Shown here piece by piece: positions 17,122-28,115 of a stretch of 64,000 bases of DNA. Made by a program: the position numbers and the translations under genes. Every line of letters begins with the position of its first letter. The first letter of the stretch is position 1. This stretch comes from Streptomyces sp. NL15-2K. Its GTDB lineage: Bacteria > Actinomycetota > Actinomycetes > Streptomycetales > Streptomycetaceae. The notes beneath the pieces are model-generated. The model had not been told where the DNA came from, searched no databases, and saw only the letters and a list, made by a program, of their open reading frames with translations. The stretch spans positions 4,631,501 to 4,695,500 of the forward strand of contig NZ_CP130630.1 in NCBI RefSeq assembly GCF_030551255.1, written 5' to 3'.

Positions 17122-18063
17122 TCAGGTGAGGGACCAGGCGATGCCGTCGAGGATGTCGTGCTCGCTCACCACGACCTCCTCCGCACCGATCCGCTCCATG
17201 ATCGACAGGAGGACGAGGGCCCCCGCGCCGATCACGTCGACGCGGCCCGGGTGCATGGAGGGGATGGCCGCGCGCTCGGCGTGGGTGGAGCGCAGGAGCC
17301 GGTCGGTGATCTCGCGGACCTTGTCGTACGGGACCCGGGAGTGGTGGATGGCCGTCGAGTCGTACTCGGGCAGGTCCTGCGCGATCGCCGAGACCGTCGT
17401 GACCGAGCCCGCCAGGCCCACCAGCGTGTGCGCCTCGCGCAGCGGGACCGTCCGCTCGGCGAGGTCCAGGGCCGCCTCGATGTCCGCCCGCATCGCCGCG
17501 ATCTGCGCCTCGGACGGCGGGTCGCTGACGACCCCGTCGTGGACGAGGTGCCGCTCGGTCATCCGGACACAGCCGACGTCGACCGAGCGCGCCGCGCGCA
17601 CGTGGTCGTCGCCGACGACGAACTCGGTCGAGCCGCCGCCGATGTCCACGACCAGGAACGGCCGGTGCAGGTCCTCCCGCCCCGTCAGCTCCTTGGTGGC
17701 GCCGGTGAAGGAGAACTCCGCCTCCTGGTCGCCGGTGATGACCTCCGGTTCCACACCCAGGATGTCCAGCACGCCTCGTACGAACTCGTCCCGGTTCTCG
17801 GCGTCCCGGGAGGCGGAGGTCGCCACGAAGCGCAGGCGCTCCACTCCGTGCTCCTTGATGATCGCCGCGTACTCGTGGCAGGCGGCGAAGGTGCGCTCCA
17901 GCGCCTCGGGGGCGAGCCGTCCGGTGCGGTCGACGCCCTGGCCGAGACGGACGATCGTCATACGGCGGTCCAGGTCGACCAGTTCACCGGTCACAGGGTC
18001 CGCGTCGGCGACGAGGAGACGGATGGAGTTCGTACCGCAGTCGATGGCGGCGACTCGGGTCAC
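17122..18063 (-). CDS. Exopolyphosphatase / Ppx-GppA family phosphatase
   Basis: Cytoplasmic phosphatase of 313 aa acting on polyphosphate or pppGpp. The family phosphate-binding motifs are visible: AIDCGTNSIRLLVAD at the N-terminus and FLVVDIGGGSTEFVVG at about residues 130-145. It is shorter than two-domain E. coli Ppx and equals the short actinobacterial Ppx1-like form. The GTG at 18063 is chosen; its GTGA overlaps the stop of the DUF501 gene by 4 nt and GGAGG lies upstream, so the two are translationally coupled. Confidence 0.92.
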   Translation of the reverse strand: MTRVAAIDCGTNSIRLLVADADPVTGELVDLDRRMTIVRLGQGVDRTGRLAPEALERTFAACHEYAAIIKEHGVERLRFVATSASRDAENRDEFVRGVLDILGVEPEVITGDQEAEFSFTGATKELTGREDLHRPFLVVDIGGGSTEFVVGDDHVRAARSVDVGCVRMTERHLVHDGVVSDPPSEAQIAAMRADIEAALDLAERTVPLREAHTLVGLAGSVTTVSAIAQDLPEYDSTAIHHSRVPYDKVREITDRLLRSTHAERAAIPSMHPGRVDVIGAGALVLLSIMERIGAEEVVVSEHDILDGIAWSLT

Positions 18064-18689
18064 CGGTCCTCCCCCTGTACGGACCGTACGGACCGTACGG
18101 ACCGTACGGACGTTTCCTCGACCGGCGTCACGCACGTCCCCTTGCGCCACCACTCCGGCAGCATCTCCAGCGCCTCGTCGCCCAGGGGGTTGACGCCGGG
18201 GCCGGCTGCCAGGGAGTGGGCGACCAGGACGTGCAGGCACTTCACCCGGTCCGGCATGCCGCCCGCGCTCGGGAAGCCCTTGAGTTCCTCGATCTCGTCG
18301 CGGCGCCGGATGTAGTCCTCGTGCGCGGCGCGGTAGGCGGCGGCGAGCACCGGGTCGGTCTCCAGCCGGGCCGTCATCTCCTTCATCACGCCGTTCGCCT
18401 CCAGGGTGCCGATCGCGGAGGACGCCTTCGGGCACGTCAGGTAGTACAGCGTCGGGAAGGGCGTGCCGTCGGGCAGGCGCGGGGCCGTCTCGACGACGTC
18501 GGGCTGCCCGCAGGGGCACCGGTGCGCGATGGCGCGCAGGCCGCGCGGCGGCCGCCCGAGCTGCTGCTTGAAGGCCTCTACGTCCGCGTCGGTGGGCTCG
18601 GTGCGCGGGGTGGGCGGCAGATCAAACAGCGTCAGCGCGCAGCGCTGCCCTTGAGGGGTGGTGGTCGGGCGGCGGGCGGGAGTATCCAT
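18060..18689 (-). CDS. DUF501 domain-containing protein
   Basis: Protein of 209 aa. The DUF501 core runs from about residue 35 to 185, with conserved-looking HRCPCGQPDVVETAPRL, PFPTLYYLTCP and KCLHVLVAHSLA segments; the Cys pair CPC and later Cys/His residues suggest possible metal binding. The last 18 residues are built from a four-copy Ser-Val-Arg repeat encoded by a 9-bp DNA repeat. It sits in the conserved divIC-DUF501-ppx order known in Actinobacteria. Function unknown. Confidence 0.88.
   Translation of the reverse strand: MDTPARRPTTTPQGQRCALTLFDLPPTPRTEPTDADVEAFKQQLGRPPRGLRAIAHRCPCGQPDVVETAPRLPDGTPFPTLYYLTCPKASSAIGTLEANGVMKEMTARLETDPVLAAAYRAAHEDYIRRRDEIEELKGFPSAGGMPDRVKCLHVLVAHSLAAGPGVNPLGDEALEMLPEWWRKGTCVTPVEETSVRSVRSVRSVQGEDR
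18077..18112. repeat. 9-bp tandem repeat, four copies
   Basis: GTACGGACC is repeated four times (last copy GTACGGACG). It lies in the 3' end of the DUF501 gene and encodes its Ser-Val-Arg tail just before the coupled ppx start. Confidence 0.9.
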
Positions 18690-18715
18690 GCCTGTACGAA
18701 AGTCTCTCTGTCAGT

Positions 18716-19192
18716 TCACTGGTCGGCGGCGTCGGACTTGTCGACCGCGTCCCAGACGTTCGAGTACCAGGGGCGGTCTGCCGCCCCCAGGTCGGCGCGC
18801 GACTGCTTGGCCGCGTCCGGGTCGATGACGATGTACCCCGTCTCCCCCGGCATCACATAGTGCAACCGCTGCCGGATCTGCTGCTCGGCGTACTTGTCGT
18901 CCTGCCAGCGTGCCTTGAGGTCCCGCAGCCGTTCGACCCGCTCGGCGGCGTCCTCCTTCTCCCGCTGCAGATCGGAGATCTCGGCGCGCTGGGAGACGTA
19001 CTGCCTTATGGGATAGGCCATGGCCACGATCAGCGTGCACAGCACCAGGGCGAGCAGCGCCGCCCGGCCGGTGAGCCGGGAGCGGCGGGCCTGCCGCTTG
19101 GTCTGGGAGCGGTAGACGCGGGCCGCGGTCTGCTCGCCGAGCAGCCGGATCCTGGTCGCGGTGGAGAAACGGTCCCGGTCCTTCACGGCCAT
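18716..19192 (-). CDS. divIC: FtsB/DivIC-family septum formation initiator
   Basis: Bitopic division protein of 158 aa. A basic cytoplasmic N-terminus (about 45 residues) is followed by one membrane helix (ALLALVLCTLIVAMAY), then a coiled coil (SQRAEISDLQREKEDAAERV) and a short extracytoplasmic C-terminus with the YAEQQIRQRLHYVMPGE segment typical of the family. It would join FtsL/FtsQ at the division septum. The ATG at 19192 is preferred over the upstream in-frame start at 19234 because homologs begin with this basic stretch. The gene follows eno and precedes DUF501-ppx. Confidence 0.9.
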   Translation of the reverse strand: MAVKDRDRFSTATRIRLLGEQTAARVYRSQTKRQARRSRLTGRAALLALVLCTLIVAMAYPIRQYVSQRAEISDLQREKEDAAERVERLRDLKARWQDDKYAEQQIRQRLHYVMPGETGYIVIDPDAAKQSRADLGAADRPWYSNVWDAVDKSDAADQ

Positions 19193-19216
19193 GTCCCCAC
19201 GCCTCCCGCTGCACAC

Positions 19217-19269
19217 GTACGTACGTCCCCGCACACGGTACGGGACCGAGTACGGGGACGTACGTACGA
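19217..19269. other. Inverted repeat between eno and divIC
   Basis: A perfect 15-bp inverted repeat (CGTACGTACGTCCCC with its complement) is separated by 23 nt in the gap after eno. It may be the eno terminator, partial readthrough control of divIC, or a regulatory site. Confidence 0.6.
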
Positions 19270-19291
19270 CGCTGCCCTTAAAGGGCCGTCG

Positions 19292-20635
<1,344 letters not shown>

Positions 20636-20775
20636 CTAACCGGCTCCGGGGGATCGGCCAGCCGGTCACCCACTCGTTGGGCAGAACCGAGAGTAAATTG
20701 TTTCCGAACGGAACAAAGAGTCCGTACAAAGGGCACGCCAAACAAGGGCGCACCGGCAAGGCGGGCAGGAAAAAA

Positions 20776-20816
20776 CCCCGCCCCGGTGCGTACGGGGGAG
20801 ACGCACCGGGGCGGGG
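20776..20816 (-). terminator. Strong intrinsic terminator of the Rpf-like gene
   Basis: A 16-bp perfect stem (20776-20791 with 20801-20816), 9-nt loop, is followed on the minus strand by TTTTTTCC. Confidence 0.9.
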
Positions 20817-20859
20817 AGCCCGTGGGGACGGGGGTGGCCCTCGCGAGGGCGGCCCGCTC

Positions 20860-21728
<869 letters not shown>

Positions 21729-21936
21729 GCGCTTGACGCGACGACTGTTCCCATGCGGCCGCTGGCAGGATTCGGCGTTGCGGCAGCCGGGGCTCGCGGT
21801 GGCGAGCGGTCCTGACCGTAGACACGCGATCGGCGGAATTTCAAAGACGATCAAGGCTTCTGAGACTCATCCCACACTTTCACCAAACCGGACATTCGGT
21901 AGCGAAGTAGGATGCGAACTCCCGCCGCTTATCACC

Positions 21937-22971
21937 CTATTCGGCACCCAGTTCAAGGGTCTGACCGGGGACGATATGGCCGGGATCGACGCCGATCGCC
22001 TCTTTGTTCTCGTCGTAGAGCGCACGCCACCCGCCCTGGAGGCCAAGGGAGTCGGCGATGGACGCGAGCGTGTCTCCGGGACGGACGGTGTACGAGTCGC
22101 CGCGGGCGGCGTGCCGGCCGGTGGAGTTGCCGGCGATGGCGGTGTCGGCGGCGCCCTCCTCGGCGCTGCCGCCGCGATGCCGACCCCCGCTGAGGGCCCC
22201 GGTGTCGACCAGACCGGAAAGGCCGCCCTCTTGCCAGGAGTTGTCCGAGTCGTCCTCGTTCGTCGCGCCGGTGGAGGAGCTGTCGGGTCCCTGTGAGGCG
22301 GCGGAGCCGGCGTCGGAATCAGGTGGCGTGTCGGACTTGGCCGAGTTGTCCGTCGCCTTGGACGGATCCGACGGGCTGCCGGGCGGAGTGTCGGACGGGG
22401 TGGGTGACTTGGACGGCGAAGGCGAGGAGGCGTCCGCGGACGAGTCCGTCGACGAGTCAGCGCCGGACAATCCGGATGAGTCGGATGACCCGGAAGAGTC
22501 GGATGACCCGGATGAACCGGATGAATTGGACAACCCCGTCGAGCCCGATGTGCCCCCGTCACCCGCCACGCCCGTGTCGACGTCGGCCGAGCCGGAGTCC
22601 TGGTCGAGCCCGTTGAGCAGGCCGCAGGTGGACCAGTAGCCCACACCCTTGTCCGCGAGGATCTTCTCGGCGACGGCTATCTGCTGGGAGCGGCTGGCCT
22701 GGTCGGCGCGCGAGGCGAAGTCGAGGCCGCCGTACTGTTCCCAGTCCTCCTGGGCGATCTCGAGGCCGCCGTACTTCCCGTCGCCGTTGTTCTCGCTCCA
22801 GGAGCCGCCGGTCTTGCAGTTCGCGACCTGGTCCCACGTGGTGCCGCTGGCCGCGCTCGCACCGCTGGCGGCGAGGAGCGGGATCGCGATGGCGGAGCCG
22901 GTCACCCCGGCCGCGACGAGGAGTGCCGGAGCCTGGCGGGGGCGACGGTGACGACCGTTCCCGGAGAGCAT
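21937..22971 (-). CDS. Transglycosylase-like (Rpf-type) protein with long Ser/Asp/Pro linker and LysM
   Basis: Secreted protein of 344 aa, paralogous in layout to the neighbouring rpfA. Signal region RRPRQAPALLVAAGVTGSAI ends in ASA-A. A degenerate Rpf-like domain follows (about 43-120: WDQVANCKTGGSWSENNGDG, where the catalytic Glu position reads Lys). A low-complexity linker rich in Ser, Asp, Gly and Pro runs from about 125 to 285, then LysM (about 295-344; YTVRPGDTLASIADSL). The ATG at 22971 has AAAGG upstream; the in-frame start at 23064 is rejected. Loss of the acidic residue suggests a binding rather than lytic role. Confidence 0.85.
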   Translation of the reverse strand: MLSGNGRHRRPRQAPALLVAAGVTGSAIAIPLLAASGASAASGTTWDQVANCKTGGSWSENNGDGKYGGLEIAQEDWEQYGGLDFASRADQASRSQQIAVAEKILADKGVGYWSTCGLLNGLDQDSGSADVDTGVAGDGGTSGSTGLSNSSGSSGSSDSSGSSDSSGLSGADSSTDSSADASSPSPSKSPTPSDTPPGSPSDPSKATDNSAKSDTPPDSDAGSAASQGPDSSSTGATNEDDSDNSWQEGGLSGLVDTGALSGGRHRGGSAEEGAADTAIAGNSTGRHAARGDSYTVRPGDTLASIADSLGLQGGWRALYDENKEAIGVDPGHIVPGQTLELGAE

Positions 22972-23038
22972 GCGGAAACCTTTCGCGAGACAGCTGTGAC
23001 CGGCGCGACGAGTGGGGCTCGTCGCGCTGATCCGTGAA

Positions 23039-23066
23039 CGTATAGGCAGGCGATCACTTGTCACAA
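23039..23066 (-). promoter_or_regulatory. Possible promoter of the second LysM protein gene
   Basis: On the minus strand TTGTGA (23066-23061), a 16-nt spacer and TATACG (23044-23039) resemble a vegetative promoter. An ACTTGT-N-ACAAGT palindrome overlaps the -35. No ydaO-like blocks follow, unlike rpfA. Confidence 0.35.
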
Positions 23067-23118
23067 GTTAATGCCGCGCAGATCACGTGAAGATCACAGA
23101 CTTGAGTGCGTGTCACCT

Positions 23119-24399
23119 TTACGCAGGTGGGAGCACTCGACCACGGGGCGTGAACGCGACCGGCAAGGTACGCAGCCCACGCATGATGAGCCCACCCCGC
23201 CAGCGCAGATCGGCCGAATCCACCGCGAGTTGCAGGTCGGGGAGCCGGGTGAGCAGCGTGCCGAGAGCGGCCTGGCCCTCCAGGCGGGCGAGGGGGGCGC
23301 CGAGGCAGTAGTGGATGCCGTGGCCGTAACCGAGGTGTTGGTTGTCACTGCGGGAGAGGTCGAGGACGTCCGGGTCGGCGAACCGATCCGGATCCCGGTC
23401 CGCGGCGGCGAGGACGACGAGCACGGGGTCGCCGGGGGCGATGTCCTGCCCGCCGATGCTGAGCGGCCGGGTGGCGAACCGCCAGGTGGCGAGCTCCACG
23501 GGGCCGTCGTAGCGCAGGAGTTCCTCGACTCCGGTCTCCAGGAGGGCGCGTTCGCCGGCCGCCAGGGACGTCTGGAGGCGGGCGCGCTGGTCGGGGTGGG
23601 AGAGGAGGGCGTACGTGCCGTTCCCGATGAGATTGACGGTCGTCTCGAACCCGGCGAAGAGGAGGATGAACGCCATGGCGGCGGCCTCGTTCTCGGTGAG
23701 GTGCTCGCCGTGGTCGGAGGCGCGGATCAGGCCGGAGATGAGGTCCTCGCCGGGGGCGGCCGTCTCCGGAAGAGCCTCGCGCTTGCGGTGAATGAGATCG
23801 GCGAGATAGCCGCGCATCTTCTTGACGGATCTCGCGACTCCGCCCCTGGGCCCTCCCCCGTGACGGATCATCATGCCCGCCCAGTCCCGGAAGTCGTCCT
23901 GGTCCTCCCGGGGGACGCCGAGCAGGTCGCAGATCGCGTAGATGGGGAGGGGGAAGGCGAACTCGTGGATGAGGTCGGCGCTCCCCTTCTCCACGAACTG
24001 GTCGATGAGATGGTCCGTCAACTCCTGTACGCGGGGCGCGAACTCGGCGACCCGACGAGGCGTGAAGGCCTTGCTGACCAGCCGTCTGAGCCGGGTGTGG
24101 TCCGGCGGGTCGATGTTGAGCAGATGGGTCATCAACTCGGCCTTGCGCTCGCCGGGGATGCCGGTCTTGCCCTTGGCGTGCGCGGGCTCGTCGTGGTGCG
24201 CCGGGTTCTTGGAGAGCCGTGGGTCGGCCAGGGCCTGCTTGGCGTCGGCGTAACGGGTGACCAGCCAGGCCTCCACACCACTGGGCAACCTCGTCCGGTG
24301 CACGGGGGCGTGCTCGCGGAGCCAGGCGTACGCCGGGTACGGGTCGGTGGCGAACTCCCAGGTGAAGAGTTCAGGTACGCGAGGCTCGTCGTCATACAT
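23119..24399 (-). CDS. Cytochrome P450
   Basis: Soluble bacterial monooxygenase of 426 aa. The I-helix oxygen-binding motif is FAGFETT (about residue 245), the K-helix ExxR is in VEELLRYDGP (about 290), and the heme-Cys loop reads LGYGHGIHYCLGAPLARLEG (about 345-365). The DPPDHTRLRRLVSKAFTPRR segment is usual in actinobacterial CYP105/107 enzymes. From memory the syntenic S. coelicolor gene is CYP107U1, linked to sporulation; unchecked. The ferredoxin/reductase pair downstream on the same strand could in principle serve it. The 240-bp gap before the creatininase gene (24400-24640) shows nothing I can support. Confidence 0.93.
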   Translation of the reverse strand: MYDDEPRVPELFTWEFATDPYPAYAWLREHAPVHRTRLPSGVEAWLVTRYADAKQALADPRLSKNPAHHDEPAHAKGKTGIPGERKAELMTHLLNIDPPDHTRLRRLVSKAFTPRRVAEFAPRVQELTDHLIDQFVEKGSADLIHEFAFPLPIYAICDLLGVPREDQDDFRDWAGMMIRHGGGPRGGVARSVKKMRGYLADLIHRKREALPETAAPGEDLISGLIRASDHGEHLTENEAAAMAFILLFAGFETTVNLIGNGTYALLSHPDQRARLQTSLAAGERALLETGVEELLRYDGPVELATWRFATRPLSIGGQDIAPGDPVLVVLAAADRDPDRFADPDVLDLSRSDNQHLGYGHGIHYCLGAPLARLEGQAALGTLLTRLPDLQLAVDSADLRWRGGLIMRGLRTLPVAFTPRGRVLPPA

Positions 24400-24640
24400 G
24401 CCATGAGCCTATGCAGCTACCTGGCGGCATCTCTTGGCGCGAGCGGGCCTGCACCTGGCCGCTGAACGCATCGCGTGCCCGCACGCCAAGCACGGTCGCC
24501 ATCGGCCCGCCCCGATGGTCGGGCGCACACCGCGGGACGCCGAGCGGGCCGCCCGAGTCGTGCTCGCCCTCCTGGGCGCACACCTCGTGGGTGAGGCGCG
24601 TCCGCGGGCAGCCGGCCAGGCCCGGTGATGCTTCCGGGGA

Positions 24641-25447
24641 TCACTCCCGGAGGGTGCACCACTCGTCCGTGCGGGCGGCGACGCGCTGCCAGACCTCCTC
24701 GGCCTCCTCGAACGTCATGAACGCGGCGTCCGCCTCGGGAAGCGGCCGGCACCCGTCCACGATCGCTTTGATCGCGTCAAGGCTGGCCTCGATGATGGCC
24801 CGGCCCTCGTCCACGGTGGCGAGATGGGCGTCGTCGCCCTGGGCGAAGCGGCCGAGCGGCGTGGTGGTGCGGTCGTCGATGCGGCCGAGGTCGACCAGTT
24901 CCGGACGGACGTACATCAGCTGGGAGACCTCGTAGCGGCCGGCGTGGTCGCCCTCGAACTGCCCGAGGACGAGTTCCGGGTCGCTGACGGCGGCGATCGG
25001 GATGTCACGGGCGCGGCGGAACTCCTCCACCGCCAGCCGCAGGTCGGGCTGGTTGGCGTTGTGGCCGGTGAGCACGACGACGGCGCGGAACCCCGCGTTG
25101 ACGAACGCCCGGAGCTGGTAGACGAGCAGCCGCAGGACGACATCGGGCGGAAGGCTGCCCATGCGCGGGTTGACCTCGCCCATCACCTCCTTGAGCCATG
25201 GCCGGTGATAGCCGGTCTCGTGGATCTGGTAGGTCTGCGTCGGGGCGACGATGCCTCCGAAGCGGCGGGCGGACTCCTCGCACAGGTAGACGGCCTTGTG
25301 AGTGTCCAGGCCGAACGCGGCGACGTGTCCGTGTGGCTCGCACAGGCCCATCGGCAGGTAGACCAGGGGCAGTTGGGCCAGCCGCTGCTCGAACTCGCGC
25401 GGCAGCAGGTCCTCCCAGCGGACGTGATCGGGTTGTGCTGTCGTCAT
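24641..25447 (-). CDS. Creatininase family protein (amidohydrolase)
   Basis: Protein of 268 aa. Creatininase-fold metal ligands are suggested by the LPLVYLPMGLCEPHGHVAAFGLDTHKA segment (Glu, two His and Asp; spoken of as two parts, LPMGLCEPHGH and FGLDTHKA), by VVLTGHNANQPDL (His) and by FEGDHAGRYEVS (Glu, Asp, His). Family members hydrolyse creatinine or open cyclic amides, or act on mycofactocin and riboflavin-type precursors. It is the last gene of the five-gene operon and its ATG overlaps the aldo/keto reductase stop (ATGA). Substrate unknown. Confidence 0.85.
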   Translation of the reverse strand: MTTAQPDHVRWEDLLPREFEQRLAQLPLVYLPMGLCEPHGHVAAFGLDTHKAVYLCEESARRFGGIVAPTQTYQIHETGYHRPWLKEVMGEVNPRMGSLPPDVVLRLLVYQLRAFVNAGFRAVVVLTGHNANQPDLRLAVEEFRRARDIPIAAVSDPELVLGQFEGDHAGRYEVSQLMYVRPELVDLGRIDDRTTTPLGRFAQGDDAHLATVDEGRAIIEASLDAIKAIVDGCRPLPEADAAFMTFEEAEEVWQRVAARTDEWCTLRE

Positions 25448-26445
25448 CGGTACTCCCCAAAGATCTTGGTTTCGTTGAAGTTCTTGATGAAGCGGTGCTT
25501 GAAGCGCAGCAGCTCGTGGATGTCCGTGGGCAGTTCGGGCTCGTCCAGCGCCGCGATGTTCGCCTCGCAGTGTTCGCGGACCTGCATCGAGGAGATCGCC
25601 GTGGTGACACCGGGTGCCTGGACGACGAACTTCAGGGCGAGCGCGGCGAGCGAGCCGGCGTATCGCGGCACGTACTGCCGCAGCGCGTCGACCTTCTCCA
25701 GGTAGACCGAGCGCGGCACGATGTCGTCGAAGTAGCCGTACCGGAAGTCGTCCTCGGCGAAGACGGTGTCCTCGGTGAGGCTGCCGGTCAGTCCGCCCTC
25801 GTCCAGGACGCACCGCGCGATCACGGCGACGTCGTGCTCGACGCAGGCCGGCAGGAGGTTGTCCAGGGCGATGGGGTCGAAGACGTTGATGATGGTCTGG
25901 ACGGAGTCGATCAGGCCGGACTGCACCAGCGGCAGCGCCATGTCGCTGCGGTGGTCGGGGATCGATATCCCGATGTGGCGCACCAGTCCTTCCTGCTTGA
26001 GCTGCTGCAGTTCCTCCATCCAGTGCCCGGTCACGCCCCAGGTGGGCCACCAGATGTGCAGCTGGAGGAGGTCGACGTGGTCGAGGCCGAGTTCGGCGAG
26101 CGAGCGCCGGGCGCCGGCGAGGATGTGGCCGGGTGGGTGGGCGACTTCGGGGTCTACGGGGGTGCCCCAGCCGCGCTGTCCGGAGAGGTTCTCGACCTTG
26201 GTGGCGACGAAGGGTCGGGTGCCGGACCACTGGCTGAGCGCCTTTCCGACGATGCGTTCGGAGTTGCCGTAGGCCCGGGCGGTGTCGATGAAGTTCACGC
26301 CTCGGTCCAGCGCGTACAGCAGGCTGTCGATCCAGTTGGATTCCGAGTCGCCTGCGTTGCCGCCGAACCAGCCGGCGAATCCCATGGCCCCGAAGCCGAG
26401 TTTGCTGATCGGCTCGCCGGAGCGAGGGAAGGACGAGTGACGCAT
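25444..26445 (-). CDS. Aldo/keto reductase
   Basis: NAD(P)H-dependent oxidoreductase of 333 aa. The family pattern is visible: GFGAMGFAGWFGG at the start, the catalytic Asp/Tyr region NFIDTARAYGNSERIVGKAL (Asp, Tyr about residue 59), the catalytic Lys in FVATKVENL, and the HVDLLQLHIWWP strand. It would reduce or oxidise a carbonyl/alcohol, including polyols and inositols in some members. It is preceded by the ferredoxin reductase gene (16-bp gap) and coupled to the creatininase gene. Confidence 0.9.
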   Translation of the reverse strand: MRHSSFPRSGEPISKLGFGAMGFAGWFGGNAGDSESNWIDSLLYALDRGVNFIDTARAYGNSERIVGKALSQWSGTRPFVATKVENLSGQRGWGTPVDPEVAHPPGHILAGARRSLAELGLDHVDLLQLHIWWPTWGVTGHWMEELQQLKQEGLVRHIGISIPDHRSDMALPLVQSGLIDSVQTIINVFDPIALDNLLPACVEHDVAVIARCVLDEGGLTGSLTEDTVFAEDDFRYGYFDDIVPRSVYLEKVDALRQYVPRYAGSLAALALKFVVQAPGVTTAISSMQVREHCEANIAALDEPELPTDIHELLRFKHRFIKNFNETKIFGEYR

Positions 26446-26461
26446 GGATGGTGCCTCCTGT

Positions 26462-27730
26462 TCAGCTCGGCGCCTGCCGCAGCAGGGCCTTGAGCGCAGT
26501 GGCCGGGTCGCTCAGCGCCGCCGGATCCGGGGTGGCCCGGCGGGCGATGAGCAGCTCGGCCAACCGGATGTCCCTGGCCACGGCGTTGCCGGTGCCGACT
26601 GCGGCGGCGGACAGCAGCCGGCCGTCGGTCCCGATCCCGAACCGGACCGTCACCCCGTCCGGACGGTGGCGCACCACCTCCTGCGCGGCGGTGTCGGGCA
26701 GTCCGGCGATCTGCAGGGTGAGGTCGAACTGGTCGGACCAGAACCACGGAACGGCGGCGAACGGCTGGTCGTCGCCCAGCATGTTCCGCGCCGCCGCCCG
26801 GCCCTGGTCCTGGGCGTTGCGCCAGGCTTCCAGGCGGATGCGGCGCCCGCCGTAGAGCGGGTGCGGAAAGGAGCAGCAGTCGCCGGCCGCGAAGATGTCG
26901 GGGTCGGAGGTGGTCAGGCGGGCGTCCACCCGTATCCCGTTGTCGACGGCAAGGCCGGCCTTCTCCGCCGACTCGGTCTCCGGTACGGCCCCGACACCCG
27001 CCACCACCGTGTCGCACTCCAACACCTCGCCGCCGCCCAGCTCCAGCGACAGCGTTCCGTTCCGGCGCGTCAGCCGTTCCACCGCCGCCCCGCAGCGCAG
27101 ATCGACGCCCGCCTGCCGGTGGCGGTCGGCCACCGTGGTGGCGATGGCGGCCGGGACCGCACGGCTCAGAGGGCGTGGCGCCGCCTCGATCACGGTGACG
27201 GCACAGCCTCGCGCGGCCGCGGCGGCGGCCAGCTCCAGGCCGATGAAACCGGCGCCGATCACGCCGATGCGCGCCCCCGGCCGCAGTCGGTCCCGCAGGA
27301 CGAGCGCGTCCGCGTGGCTGCGCAGATAGCGCACACCGCCCACGTCGGCGCCGGCCGGCGGCAGCCGCCGGGCCCTCGCCCCGGTCGCCAGCAGCAGCCG
27401 CTGGTAGGTGATCCGGCGCCCGTCGGCGAGCACGGCCTGGTGGCGGTCGCGGTCGATGCCGGTGACCTCGACCCCGGCGATGAACTCGATTCCGGCGTCC
27501 TGCAGTGCGCGGGCATCACAGAGCGGGGTGGGCCGACAGGCTCCCTCGGACCCGGTGAGTACGGACTTGGACAGGGGCGGGCGCTCGTACGGCAGCACGT
27601 TCTCCGCGCCCACCAGCGTGATCGGGCCGGGCCAGCCCGCCTCGCGCAGCTCGAACGCGGCCCGCGTGCCGCACTCGCCCGCCCCGACGACCACCATCCC
27701 CGCTGCCGCGGTCCCCGATGCCGTGCCCAC
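26462..27730 (-). CDS. Ferredoxin reductase, FAD/NAD(P)-dependent (Rieske-type partner)
   Basis: Protein of 422 aa with the oxygenase-coupled ferredoxin reductase layout. The FAD motif is MVVVGAGECGTRAAFELRE (about residues 12-30), then YERPPLSKSVL, the ATG motif LLLATGARARRLPP, the NAD motif IGVIGAGFIGLELAAAAAAR (about 155-174), and DIFAAGDCCSFP. It would pass electrons from NAD(P)H to the Rieske protein encoded just upstream (3-bp gap). In the rhizopine system this role is MocF. Confidence 0.9.
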   Translation of the reverse strand: MGTASGTAAAGMVVVGAGECGTRAAFELREAGWPGPITLVGAENVLPYERPPLSKSVLTGSEGACRPTPLCDARALQDAGIEFIAGVEVTGIDRDRHQAVLADGRRITYQRLLLATGARARRLPPAGADVGGVRYLRSHADALVLRDRLRPGARIGVIGAGFIGLELAAAAAARGCAVTVIEAAPRPLSRAVPAAIATTVADRHRQAGVDLRCGAAVERLTRRNGTLSLELGGGEVLECDTVVAGVGAVPETESAEKAGLAVDNGIRVDARLTTSDPDIFAAGDCCSFPHPLYGGRRIRLEAWRNAQDQGRAAARNMLGDDQPFAAVPWFWSDQFDLTLQIAGLPDTAAQEVVRHRPDGVTVRFGIGTDGRLLSAAAVGTGNAVARDIRLAELLIARRATPDPAALSDPATALKALLRQAPS

Positions 27731-27733
27731 CGG

Positions 27734-28048
27734 TCAGCCGATCTCGATGAAGACGGTGCCGTCCTCGATCCGGACCGGGTAGGTCCGCAGGTCGACGAGG
27801 ACGGGAGCGCCCGCGGCCCTCCCGGTGGTGTAGTCGAACCGGCCGTTGTGCTTGGGGCATTCGATGGTGTTGTCCATGACCAGGCCGTCGCAGAGCAGCA
27901 TTCGTTCGTGGGTGCAGTGGCCCGCGGTGGCGTAGAAGTCATCGTCCGGGGAGCGGTAGATGGCGTAGTCGACCCCCTCGTGCTGGAAGGGGACGACGTC
28001 CTCCGGTTCGATGTCGTCGGTCTGGCATGCGGCGATCCACTGGGACAT
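27734..28048 (-). CDS. Rieske [2Fe-2S] ferredoxin, MocE-like
   Basis: Small soluble protein of 104 aa. Rieske ligands are in CTHERMLLCDG (Cys-x-His) and IECPKHNGRFD (Cys-x-x-His), 16 residues apart, as in MocE and naphthalene-dioxygenase ferredoxins. No transmembrane segment is present, so it is an electron carrier and not a cytochrome bc subunit. The ATG at 28048 has AAGGAGG upstream. The gene sits between the desaturase-like oxygenase and the reductase. Confidence 0.93.
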   Translation of the reverse strand: MSQWIAACQTDDIEPEDVVPFQHEGVDYAIYRSPDDDFYATAGHCTHERMLLCDGLVMDNTIECPKHNGRFDYTTGRAAGAPVLVDLRTYPVRIEDGTVFIEIG

Positions 28049-28115
28049 CTCGGATGTGCCTCCTTGCGGGCGGGACGCGCGGGCGGGGATGGGACCGGAC
28101 CTGGTGGTCACGGAA

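Noticed and set aside
18077..18112. CRISPR-like repeat array
   Set aside because: Units are 9 bp with no spacers and are part of a coding tail. No CRISPR array was seen anywhere in the window.
22981..23118. A second c-di-AMP riboswitch before the other LysM protein gene
   Set aside because: The 147-bp gap lacks the GGGGTGAA and CCGAACCCG blocks that define the class.
24392..24583. Short minus-strand frame between creatininase and P450 genes
   Set aside because: No ribosome site, overlaps the P450 start, and the translation has no recognisable feature.
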